From positions 1 to 8,367 of the forward strand of contig JAHWIB010000048.1 of assembly GCA_019322815.1 (NCBI GenBank): a stretch of 8,367 nt of DNA, read 5' to 3'. The notes below the pieces were generated by a model. That model searched no databases. It saw only the letters and a list, made by a program, of their open reading frames with translations, and was not told where the DNA came from. Positions 1-5,674 of the stretch are shown piece by piece; the stretch's first letter is position 1; the number at the start of each line of letters is the position of its first letter. Both the position numbers and the translations under genes were made by a program. This DNA comes from Candidatus Woesearchaeota archaeon (GTDB lineage: Archaea > Nanobdellota > Nanobdellia > Woesearchaeales > WJKL01).

Positions 1-1
1 A

Positions 2-586
2 TTAAATAATCTAATTAAAACATCTACAGATTCTTTTGAAAAATATGAATATTCAAGAACAAAAGCTGATACTGAAAAATTCTTCTGGCAGACTGTTTGT
101 GATAATTATCTAGAAATTATAAAAGATAGATTATATAATCCAGATAAAAGAGGAAAAGAGAAAAGATTATCTGCTCAATATGGATTATACAACACAATTT
201 TAGGATGTCTTAAATTAATAGCTCCAATTACTCCTCATTTCACAGAAGAAATTTATCATCTTTATTTTGCAGATAAAGAAAAAGAAAAATCAATTCATAT
301 TTCCAAATGGCCAAAATATGATCCTAAACTTAAAGATAATAAATTAGAATTAGCAGGAGATCTGGCAATTAACATAATTACAGCAGTTAGAAAGACAAAA
401 GCTGAAAATAATATATCCTTAGGCCAGGAAATCAAAGAATTGATAATTAAAACAGAAGACCAGAAAACATTAGAGCCATTTTTAGAAGATATAAAAGCAA
501 CAACAAAAGCAGTAGAAATAAAATTTGAAGGAAAAGCAGACATAGAGATTAATGAAAATTTAAAAATAGGGATTACAGCTTCTTAA
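2..586 (+). CDS. valS: Valyl-tRNA synthetase, C-terminal part (gene runs in from the left edge)
   Basis: Frame 2 is open from the window edge to TAA at 584-586, giving the last 194 residues of a class Ia aminoacyl-tRNA synthetase. Visible are the helical anticodon-binding domain, with the FFWQTVCDNYLEIIKDRLY stretch and then LKLIAPITPHFTEEIYH, which is the usual IAPxxPHxxEEIY signature of Val/Ile/Leu enzymes. A short tail follows with the SIHISKWP motif and a region like the terminal part of archaeal ValRS. The catalytic HIGH and KMSKS motifs lie outside the window, so the amino acid specificity is inferred from overall similarity; ValRS fits best, and IleRS or LeuRS cannot be fully excluded. 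The role is charging tRNA(Val) in the cytoplasm. The last 14 bp (573-586) overlap the 3' end of the convergent cysS gene. Confidence 0.85.
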   Translation, partial: LNNLIKTSTDSFEKYEYSRTKADTEKFFWQTVCDNYLEIIKDRLYNPDKRGKEKRLSAQYGLYNTILGCLKLIAPITPHFTEEIYHLYFADKEKEKSIHISKWPKYDPKLKDNKLELAGDLAINIITAVRKTKAENNISLGQEIKELIIKTEDQKTLEPFLEDIKATTKAVEIKFEGKADIEINENLKIGITAS

Positions 587-1967
587 TTCTTGGTCCAGCA
601 GAAGAATCTTCAACAACATAGCCTTTTTCTTTAAGTTCATCTCTTATTTTGTCAGCCTTTTCCCAATCTTTTTCTTTTCTTGCCTTTTCTCGTTCTTCAA
701 CTAATTTTTTGATCTCATCACTAACCTTAACTTTTTCATGCTGCATAATTCCCAAAACAGAATCAAATTTCATCATCATCTCTTTTATTTTCTTAGCATC
801 ATTATGGCTAATATCATTAATAATCTTGTTTATAGAGGTCATAAACTCAAATATAGCAGCCAATGCTCCTGATATATTCAAATCATTATCCATCTCTTTT
901 TCAAAATCTTTTTTTGCTTCTTCAATGAGCTTAGAAACTTTTGGATTATCTTTTCCTTCTTTTATCTCATCTAATTTATCCAAAAAATAATAAAACTTCT
1001 GCAGTGTTTCTGGTATTTTCTTTAAATTATCTTCTCTAAAATCTAATTTTTGCCTGTAATGTGTTGATAATAATTCATACCTTATTGCTTTTGGATCATA
1101 ACCTTTATCAAGCAAGTCTCTTAGAGTATAAAAATTTCCCAAGCTTTTGCTCATCTTCTTTCCATTGACTATCAGATGATCATTATGAAGCCAAAATTTC
1201 ACAAATTCTTTTTCTTCTGCTGCTTCTGACTGGGCAATTTCATTTGTATGATGTGGAAATATTAGATCAACACCTCCTGTATGAATATCAAAAGGCTGTC
1301 CTAGATTTTTAGAGCTCATTACAGAACATTCAATATGCCATCCAGGCCTTCCTTTACCGATTTCTGTATCCCAGAAAATATCTCCATCTTCTTTATCCCA
1401 GAATTTCCATAACACAAAATCATGAGCATCTGCTTTATCATATTCATCTGCTTTGACTCTTCCAGAAGCTCCTGCTTTCAATTGTTTTAAATCTAATTTT
1501 GCTAATTTTCCATAATTTTTGAACTTGGAAATCTTAAAATAAATTCCGTCCGCTGCCTTATAAGCATAACCTTTATCTAATAATTTTTTAACAAGTTCAA
1601 TCATTCCTTTTATCTCTTCTGTTGCTTTTGGCATTATTTCTGGTTTTTCTATATTCAATGTTTTAAGATCATCAAGAAATGCTTTTGTATAAAATTGAGT
1701 AAATTCCTGCAATGTTTTTCCTTGTTTTTTAGAATCCCTTATTGTCTTGTCATCAACATCAGTTATATTCATAACATGCTTTAATTTAAATCCCTTGTAT
1801 TTCAAATATCTCCTAAGCAAATCTACAAAAATATAAGCTCTCAAATTACCAATATGAACAAAATTATAAACAGTAGGGCCGCAGCTATACATCCTGACTT
1901 CCTTATCATGCAAAGGCTTAAAATTTTCTTTCTTTCTTGTTAATGTGTTGTATAATTTTAATGTCAT
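573..1967 (-). CDS. cysS: Cysteinyl-tRNA synthetase
   Basis: Complete 464-residue class Ia synthetase that attaches cysteine to tRNA(Cys) in the cytoplasm; the length is normal for the family. The HIGH-type motif is HIGN at residues 38-41, the usual CysRS variant, and KMSKS is at 271-275. The four zinc ligands expected from the bacterial enzyme are present: Cys29 (SCGPTVY), Cys214 (WHIECS), His239 and Glu243 (PHHTNEIAQSE). The C-terminal third is the helical anticodon-binding region and ends in a conserved ADxIRDELKEKGY-type segment. The ATG lies one base after the TAA of the upstream cysteine synthase gene, so the two are almost certainly co-transcribed and probably translationally coupled; no separate ribosome site is evident. 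The 3' end overlaps valS by 14 bp. Confidence 0.98.
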   Translation of the reverse strand: MTLKLYNTLTRKKENFKPLHDKEVRMYSCGPTVYNFVHIGNLRAYIFVDLLRRYLKYKGFKLKHVMNITDVDDKTIRDSKKQGKTLQEFTQFYTKAFLDDLKTLNIEKPEIMPKATEEIKGMIELVKKLLDKGYAYKAADGIYFKISKFKNYGKLAKLDLKQLKAGASGRVKADEYDKADAHDFVLWKFWDKEDGDIFWDTEIGKGRPGWHIECSVMSSKNLGQPFDIHTGGVDLIFPHHTNEIAQSEAAEEKEFVKFWLHNDHLIVNGKKMSKSLGNFYTLRDLLDKGYDPKAIRYELLSTHYRQKLDFREDNLKKIPETLQKFYYFLDKLDEIKEGKDNPKVSKLIEEAKKDFEKEMDNDLNISGALAAIFEFMTSINKIINDISHNDAKKIKEMMMKFDSVLGIMQHEKVKVSDEIKKLVEEREKARKEKDWEKADKIRDELKEKGYVVEDSSAGPRIKKL

Positions 1968-1968
1968 T

Positions 1969-2916
1969 TTAAATTTTAAACAAATTCATACTTAAATACC
2001 TTTCTCCTCTGTCTGGTAAAACAGTTGCAATTTTCTTATATTTCTTAGATAATCTTAATGCAATAAGCATATTCGCTCCCGCACTAATTCCAACTAATAA
2101 TCCATAATTTTTAGCAAGTTTTTTTGACATGTCAACAGCTTCCTTGCTTTTAACTGTAACAACTTTATCAACTTTAGTCATATCCATTATTTGAGGTATA
2201 AAACCGTCTCCAATTCCCTGAATCTTATGCTCTTTAACTTTCACTTCACTTCCACCAAACATAACAGCAGCTTCTTCTGGTTCAATAGCAATCATTTTTA
2301 CTTTTGGATTAACCTTTCTCATGACATTTGTAATACCCATTAATGTTCCGCCAGTACCAACCCCAGCTACAACAGCATCAACTGCTCCAATCTCCTTTAA
2401 AATTTCTTTGCCGGTCTTTTCCTGCGCTTTAATATTATTAGGATTACTAAACTGCCTTGCCATAAATGATTTTGGTCTTGCAGCAATCTCTTCTGCTTTA
2501 TCAATAGCTTCCCTTAAACTTCCACTTTTTGAAGTTAAAACTAATTTAGCTCCAAATGCTTTCATCATTTGTTTTCTTTCTTTACTCATATTTTCAGGCA
2601 TTGTTATAATTACCTTATAACCTTTAACAGCACCAACCATAGATAAAGATATTCCAGTATTTCCACTGCTTGATTCTACTATTGTATAACCTTTTTTTAA
2701 CTGGCCTGCTCTTTCCGCAGCTTCAATTATCTCCAAAGCAACCCTATCTTTTATGCTTCCGCTGGGATTAACACTTTCTAATTTGGCATAAATATTCTTT
2801 ATTTTAATTAAAGGAGTGTTTCCAATAGCATTTAATACATTAAATTTATTATTCATTTGTTTGATATTTTTGTTTTTGGATAATTGTGTTTTTAAATTTT
2901 GCCTTTTATTTTTCAT
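1969..2916 (-). CDS. cysK: Cysteine synthase (O-acetylserine or O-phosphoserine sulfhydrylase family, PLP enzyme)
   Basis: A 315-residue fold-type II PLP enzyme of the CysK/CysM family, which makes cysteine from an activated serine and sulfide. The Schiff-base lysine is Lys56 (PSGSIKDR). The substrate loop SSSGNTG is at 82-88, the phosphate-binding loop GVGTGGT at 185-191, Ser278 of GISAGAN is the expected contact to the pyridine nitrogen, and PDRGERY is at 301-307 near the C-terminus. QFSNPNN (155-161) and IQGIGDGFIP are also family hallmarks. The start at 2916 is supported by AAGGTGA (2923-2929) six bases upstream. This start adds a basic 20-residue extension before Met21, where most relatives begin. 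Whether the substrate is O-acetylserine or O-phosphoserine, or whether it acts as a cystathionine beta-synthase-like enzyme, cannot be told here. It heads the cysK-cysS pair. Confidence 0.93.
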   Translation of the reverse strand: MKNKRQNLKTQLSKNKNIKQMNNKFNVLNAIGNTPLIKIKNIYAKLESVNPSGSIKDRVALEIIEAAERAGQLKKGYTIVESSSGNTGISLSMVGAVKGYKVIITMPENMSKERKQMMKAFGAKLVLTSKSGSLREAIDKAEEIAARPKSFMARQFSNPNNIKAQEKTGKEILKEIGAVDAVVAGVGTGGTLMGITNVMRKVNPKVKMIAIEPEEAAVMFGGSEVKVKEHKIQGIGDGFIPQIMDMTKVDKVVTVKSKEAVDMSKKLAKNYGLLVGISAGANMLIALRLSKKYKKIATVLPDRGERYLSMNLFKI

Positions 2917-2922
2917 TTTGAT

Positions 2923-2929
2923 TCACCTT
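2923..2929 (-). promoter_or_regulatory. Ribosome-binding site for the cysteine synthase gene
   Basis: The minus strand reads AAGGTGA six bases before the ATG at 2914-2916. It matches the GGTGA-type sites of other genes in this window and supports the longer start over the internal Met21. It also implies that the cysK transcript has a 5' leader rather than being leaderless. Confidence 0.7.
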
Positions 2930-3047
2930 ATTTAGTATTAACCATCAACAAGCAAATGGCTGAGAAAAAAAGAGTTAAAATTAAGTAAATGAGAAATTCA
3001 ACAGCAGCAACAATCAATTTGTTTCATAAATAAAACAAAAGATAAGT

Positions 3048-3058
3048 TATATTTAAAT
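3048..3058 (-). promoter_or_regulatory. Possible TATA element for the divergent cysK-cysS transcript
   Basis: On the minus strand this stretch reads as a TTTAAATATA-like A/T element lying about 130 bases upstream of the cysK start, which would give a leader of roughly 100 bases. Other A/T-rich candidates exist nearby: the minus-strand TTTATTTATG near 3027-3037, and the near-symmetrical TATA at 3081-3090. The choice is a guess. Apart from these and the arsR promoter/operator, I see nothing in the 194-base divergent spacer. Confidence 0.25.
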
Positions 3059-3080
3059 TTTTTCAATTAAAACCAAAACA

Positions 3081-3090
3081 TTTATAAATA
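3081..3090 (+). promoter_or_regulatory. TATA box of the arsR-iscSU operon
   Basis: TTTATAAATA is a near-ideal archaeal TATA box, preceded by an A-rich stretch (AAAACA) where a TFB-recognition element would sit. Its centre is about 25 bases before the ATG at 3111, the normal archaeal TATA-to-start-site distance. Transcription should therefore begin at or next to the start codon, giving a leaderless mRNA. This agrees with the absence of a GGTGA site before this gene. The box is itself almost symmetrical and could also serve the divergent direction. Confidence 0.75.
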
Positions 3091-3091
3091 A

Positions 3092-3113
3092 CATATGAAT
3101 TAAAATTCATATG
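3092..3113. promoter_or_regulatory. Perfect palindromic operator overlapping the start codon of the regulator gene
   Basis: Arms CATATGAATT (3092-3101) and AATTCATATG (3104-3113) are exact reverse complements separated by two bases. The palindrome starts one base after the TATA box and ends on the G of the ATG of the ArsR-type gene, so it covers the predicted transcription start. A dimeric winged-helix protein bound here would block RNA polymerase or TFB-TBP assembly. Its position directly before a regulator gene suggests autoregulation. The symmetry is seen in the sequence; the bound protein is inference. Confidence 0.7.
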
Positions 3114-3419
3114 AAATGTCCATCATACAACTTATTCTTTGAGACAATCAGCCCAAGAATAAGGGTAAGGATCTTAGAATTATTAAGAAAAAAGCCGATG
3201 TCTGTATCTGAAATAGTCAAAGCGCTTAATGAAGAGCAAAGCAAAATTTCTCACAGCCTGAAAAGATTATCAGAATGTCATTTATTAGATGTCAAACAGC
3301 AGGGAAAGAAAAGAATATATTCATTAAATAAGGACACGATGCTTCCTTTGATGAAATTGGTTGAAAAACATGTTAAAAGATACTGCTGCAAAGAATGCAG
3401 AATAAAAGGTGAAAAATGA
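3111..3419 (+). CDS. ArsR-family winged-helix transcription regulator with C-terminal CCxxC motif
   Basis: A 102-residue protein with a typical ArsR/SmtB-type winged helix-turn-helix. The N-terminal helix contains SPRIRVRILELLRK (14-27), the helix-turn-helix region is SVSEIVKALNEEQSKISHSLKRLSE (31-55), and the wing is around LDVKQQGKKRIYSL (59-72). A C-terminal helix then ends in YCCKEC (91-96). Cysteines at 3, 56, 92, 93 and 96 could bind a metal or Fe-S cluster, or form a redox switch; which of these applies is not visible. The gene sits directly behind a palindrome that overlaps its start, and it is followed with an ATGA overlap by a zinc-ribbon gene, then iscS and iscU. I infer an autoregulated repressor of this Fe-S assembly operon, comparable in role but not in family to bacterial IscR. 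Confidence 0.88.
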   Translation: MKCPSYNLFFETISPRIRVRILELLRKKPMSVSEIVKALNEEQSKISHSLKRLSECHLLDVKQQGKKRIYSLNKDTMLPLMKLVEKHVKRYCCKECRIKGEK

Positions 3420-3595
3420 TGGGAAAGATAAAGAATTTGCTTAAAAAGATAGGGATTGATATGGATAAAGAATATTTGTGCATAAAATGCAAAAAACCAA
3501 TGCCTGTAGAACAAAAAAGGTGTCCTCACTGTGAAGCATGGAATGACTGCTGCAGCATTGATCCAAGATTATTAGGAAAAAAGGATGATGAATAA
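3416..3595 (+). CDS. Small Cys-rich zinc-ribbon/rubredoxin-like protein between the regulator and iscS
   Basis: A 59-codon reading frame (ATG 3416, TAA 3593-3595) fills the space between the arsR-type gene and iscS. Its ATG overlaps the upstream TGA as ATGA; a second in-frame ATG follows at 3419, and GGTG at 3408-3411 could serve either one. The protein has a basic N-terminal helix and then CIKC (22-25), CPHC (36-39) and a CC pair (45-46), followed by a short acidic/basic tail. The two CxxC knuckles are spaced like a zinc ribbon or a minimal rubredoxin-type site. It has no signal peptide or membrane segment. Its position inside a probable Fe-S assembly operon suggests a metal-binding or electron/metal-transfer helper, but I do not recognise a named family. 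Coding is supported by tight packing and the ordered Cys pattern. Confidence 0.8.
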   Translation: MMGKIKNLLKKIGIDMDKEYLCIKCKKPMPVEQKRCPHCEAWNDCCSIDPRLLGKKDDE

Positions 3596-3607
3596 GGAAA
3601 ACTTAAT

Positions 3608-4771
3608 ATGAAAACAATCTATCTAGACAACGGAGCAACTACAAAACTAGATCCAGAAGTAGTTGAAGTTATGAACAAATACCACTTAGAAGTCTATGGA
3701 AATGCTTCTTCTTCTCATCATAAAGGACAGGAAGCAAAAATGGCTTTGAATGATGCAAGGCATATCATTGCTAAATCAATAGGAGCAAAGGATAAAGAGA
3801 TAATCTTTACATCAGGAGGAACAGAAGCAAATAATTTTGCAGTAAAAGGAATAGCTTTTGCAAAAAAGGAAAAAGGAAAACATATCATAACAACAAAAAT
3901 AGAGCATGATTGTGTTTTAAATGCAAACAAATGGCTGGAAAAACAAGGATATAAAGTAACTTATTTAGATGTAGATGAAGAAGGATTTGTTAATCCAGAA
4001 GACTTAGAAAAAGCAATCACACCAGAAACAATCCTAGTTTCAGTAATCCATGGAAATAATGAAATTGGAACAATTCAGGATTTAAAGAAAATATATGAAA
4101 TATGTAAAAAGCATAATGTCTATTTCCACACAGATGCATGCCAGTCCTACACAAAAACTGAATTAAGTGCAAAACATGCAGACCTAATAACATTAAATGC
4201 CCATAAGATTCATGGTCCAAAAGGAGTTGGAGCTTTATTTATTAAAAAAGGAACAAAAATTACTCCATTAGCTCATGGAGGAGGGCATGAATTTAATCTA
4301 AGATCAGGAACAGAAAATATTCTAGGCATTGCAGGATTTGCAAAAGCAGTTCAGCTAGCAATGAAAAAAGAACATACTAAAAAAATGACTGAATTAAGAG
4401 ATTATTTTACAGAAGAAGTATTGAAGATTCCAGATACAATATTAAACGGCCCAAAAGGAGATAAAAGATTATGCAATAACATAAATGTTTCATTTAGATA
4501 TGTTGAAGGAGAATCAATTGGAGCTTATCTTGATTCAAATGGGATTTGCACTTCAACAGGTTCTGCATGTTCCTCGCATAACTTAGAGCCGTCGCATGTA
4601 ATAATGGCTTTAGAAGACAACTCGGAAAGAGCACATGGTTCATTGAGATTCACAATAAGCAGATTCACAACAAAAGAAGAACTTGATTTCACTTTGCAAG
4701 AATTGAAGAAAACAATTCAAAAATTGAGAAAAATCAGCCCATTAACAAAACTAATGAAAAAGATCGTATGA
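3608..4771 (+). CDS. iscS: Cysteine desulfurase (IscS/NifS type)
   Basis: A 387-residue fold-type I PLP enzyme that removes sulfur from cysteine, yields alanine, and passes persulfide sulfur to acceptors such as IscU. The start YLDNGATTKLDPEV and FTSGGTEANN (67-76) are family signatures. His100 stacks on PLP and Asp176 (HTDACQ) contacts the pyridine nitrogen. Lys200 (NAHKIHGPKG) is the Schiff-base lysine, and RSGTEN is at 232-237. The catalytic cysteine is Cys321 in STGSACSSHNLEPSH, the long mobile-loop form of class I (IscS/NifS) rather than the short-loop SufS form. The length is normal. It starts 12 bases after the zinc-ribbon gene, with a weak AAGGA site, and is followed 7 bases later by iscU, so IscS and IscU are very probably made together as partners. 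Confidence 0.97.
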   Translation: MKTIYLDNGATTKLDPEVVEVMNKYHLEVYGNASSSHHKGQEAKMALNDARHIIAKSIGAKDKEIIFTSGGTEANNFAVKGIAFAKKEKGKHIITTKIEHDCVLNANKWLEKQGYKVTYLDVDEEGFVNPEDLEKAITPETILVSVIHGNNEIGTIQDLKKIYEICKKHNVYFHTDACQSYTKTELSAKHADLITLNAHKIHGPKGVGALFIKKGTKITPLAHGGGHEFNLRSGTENILGIAGFAKAVQLAMKKEHTKKMTELRDYFTEEVLKIPDTILNGPKGDKRLCNNINVSFRYVEGESIGAYLDSNGICTSTGSACSSHNLEPSHVIMALEDNSERAHGSLRFTISRFTTKEELDFTLQELKKTIQKLRKISPLTKLMKKIV

Positions 4772-4774
4772 GGT
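4770..4774 (+). promoter_or_regulatory. Ribosome-binding site for iscU
   Basis: GAGGT overlaps the TGA stop of iscS (4769-4771) and lies four bases before the iscU ATG at 4779. Ribosomes ending iscS would sit on this site, so translation of the scaffold is probably coupled to that of the desulfurase. Confidence 0.6.
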
Positions 4775-4778
4775 TAAA

Positions 4779-5150
4779 ATGTATTCAAAAAAAATATTAA
4801 ATAGATTCAAAAATCCAAAATTTGCAGGAGAAATGAAAAAAGCAGACGTAGTTGGAGAAGTTGGAAATGTAAAATGTGGGGATATTATGAGGGTTTATCT
4901 TAAAATTAAAGATGATAAGATAACAGATATCAAATTCAAGACATATGGCTGCGTTGCAGCAATTGCCTCTACAGATTATTTATGTGAGATAGTAAAAGGG
5001 ATGACTTTAGACCAGGCATCGAAAGTGACAAGCAAAGATGTTGTGAAAAAAATGGGAGAAGTTCCTGCAATAAAACTACATTGTTCTATTCTTGCGCAGG
5101 ATGCATTGAAAAAAGCCATTGAAGAATATAAAAATAAAAAAAAGAGCTAA
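4779..5150 (+). CDS. iscU: Fe-S cluster assembly scaffold IscU
   Basis: A 123-residue IscU/NifU-N scaffold on which sulfur from IscS and iron are assembled into clusters. All key residues are present: Cys33 and Asp35 in KCGD, Cys58 in YGCVAAIAS, and His101-Cys102 in KLHCSILAQDA. An additional Cys69 is not part of the standard site. The N-terminal YSKKILNRFKNPKFAGEM and the VxGEVGN segment match the archaeal/short form, and the length is that of a stand-alone scaffold without the NifU C-terminal domain. No SufB/C, IscA, HscA/B or ferredoxin gene is next to it, so the operon is a minimal IscS-IscU pair with a regulator and a zinc ribbon. The TAA at 5148-5150 overlaps the stop of the convergent downstream gene. 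Confidence 0.97.
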   Translation: MYSKKILNRFKNPKFAGEMKKADVVGEVGNVKCGDIMRVYLKIKDDKITDIKFKTYGCVAAIASTDYLCEIVKGMTLDQASKVTSKDVVKKMGEVPAIKLHCSILAQDALKKAIEEYKNKKKS

Positions 5151-5160
5151 GCAAGCTCTT
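5128..5160 (-). terminator. Hairpin plus T-run terminator of the minus-strand double zinc-ribbon gene
   Basis: Arms AAGAGCT (5142-5148) and AGCTCTT (5154-5160) form a perfect 7-bp stem with a 5-base loop. Read on the minus strand, the stem leads directly into eight Ts, one A and five more Ts, which is the classical intrinsic-terminator layout; archaea also stop at T-runs alone. The stem carries the stop codons of both convergent genes. In the plus direction (after iscU) the following bases are only moderately T-rich, so it is a weaker terminator that way. Confidence 0.65.
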
Positions 5161-5449
5161 CTCTTAGTCCAAAATCAAATCTTTCTATGAATTCTTCTGC
5201 TAACCAAGGAAATTCTTCTTTAATTAAATCATAAATGTCTCTGCTGTAACAATGTGCACAAATATTCATCCCTTTGCCGCAGAACACACATCTGACAGAT
5301 CCTGTAGATGTTTCTGGCATTGCTAGAGAAGTTTCTAACTCCGGTCTCCAGTATTTAATCTCCTTTGCCAGACATTCTGGACATATTGGGTTTGTTATGC
5401 CTTCCCGACATATGATGCATTTTGCATCTGATATTTGTGCGTTTTTCAT
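5147..5449 (-). CDS. Hypothetical double zinc-ribbon protein
   Basis: A 100-residue soluble protein with two four-cysteine knuckles: CIIC (11-14) with CPEC (23-26), then CVFC (54-57) with CAHC (64-67). Each set is spaced to hold one zinc ion. Between them is a short linker containing KYWRPELE, and after them an acidic helical tail (DLIKEEFPWLAEEFIERFDFGLREELA). I do not recognise a named family. Such proteins may bind nucleic acid or protein partners, but nothing here decides which. Translation is well supported by the tandem site GGTGAGGTGA just before the ATG. The gene converges on iscU with a 4-bp overlap (5147-5150) and is separated from its upstream neighbour by 225 bases of repeat-rich non-coding DNA, so it may have its own promoter. 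Confidence 0.85.
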   Translation of the reverse strand: MKNAQISDAKCIICREGITNPICPECLAKEIKYWRPELETSLAMPETSTGSVRCVFCGKGMNICAHCYSRDIYDLIKEEFPWLAEEFIERFDFGLREELA

Positions 5450-5460
5450 TCACCTCACCT
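5450..5460 (-). promoter_or_regulatory. Tandem Shine-Dalgarno site of the double zinc-ribbon gene
   Basis: The minus strand reads AGGTGAGGTGA immediately before ATG 5447-5449, two overlapping GGTGA-type sites. The upstream copy, GGTGA at 5455-5459, leaves a normal spacing of five bases, whereas the downstream copy abuts the ATG. This is the strongest ribosome site in the window. Confidence 0.6.
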
Positions 5461-5473
5461 TTTTTAGTTTTGT

Positions 5474-5630
5474 ATCTGGGCTCTGCACAAAAACTGACAT
5501 CATTTTTAGTTGGTCAGAAAAAAGAATGTTGCAAGAACCCAGGATTGTTATGGGATCTTACCACATATATGGTTTAGAGCATCCATTAAATAAAATAAAA
5601 TTCACTCTTCTAAAAACATGTGTTGGATGC
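5474..5630 (-). other. Candidate structured leader or small RNA in a 225-base gene-free spacer
   Basis: No convincing gene occupies 5450-5674. It holds several inverted repeats. CTGGG (5476-5480) pairs with CCCAG (5538-5542), TGC (5484-5486) pairs inside it with GCA (5531-5533), and CTGAC (5494-5498) pairs inside that with GTCAG (5513-5517). ATGG.AT (5550-5556) pairs with ATCCAT (5581-5586), enclosing ACCA/TGGT (5560-5563 with 5570-5573). GCATCCA (5579-5585) can instead pair with TGGATGC (5624-5630). A minus-strand TATA-like element near 5655-5665 would start transcription around 5635, giving either a long folded 5' leader for the zinc-ribbon gene or a separate RNA. The pairings are seen; RNA function is inference, and short stems can occur by chance. 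Confidence 0.35.
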
Positions 5631-5654
5631 ATAATAAGAATAAATGACAGAACT

Positions 5655-5665
5655 AGTATAAATAT
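5655..5665 (-). promoter_or_regulatory. Possible TATA box upstream of the double zinc-ribbon gene
   Basis: The minus strand reads ATATTTATACT just downstream of the preceding gene's stop. An archaeal start site about 25 bases on would fall near 5635. The motif is nearly symmetrical and so could also be read on the plus strand, where no gene follows. Confidence 0.35.
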
Positions 5666-5674
5666 TTTTTTATG

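Noticed and set aside
649..990. Plus-strand frame of 113 codons inside cysS
   Set aside because: Antisense shadow of the conserved CysRS C-terminal region, with Ser/Phe/Ile-rich composition typical of reverse-strand frames over Lys/Glu-rich coding sequence.
2321..2620. Plus-strand frame of 99 codons with membrane-like composition
   Set aside because: Lies wholly inside cysK on the opposite strand; the apparent hydrophobicity comes from reading A/G-rich codons in reverse.
2957..2989. Ten-codon ATG frame (MAEKKRVKIK) in the divergent spacer
   Set aside because: Begins like a real protein but stops after ten codons and has no ribosome site; it could be a remnant, but nothing supports that.
5490..5520. 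Possible box C/D guide RNA on the minus strand (CTGA followed by a TGATGT-like box)
   Set aside because: Only a D'/C'-like pair is seen. No upstream RTGATGA C box and no closing CTGA D box lie at suitable distances, so it does not meet the C/D sRNA pattern.
5450..5674. tRNA gene in the spacer
   Set aside because: No GTTCRANNC T-loop, no D-loop, and the 7-bp repeat GCATCCA/TGGATGC encloses only 38 bases, too short for a tRNA body.
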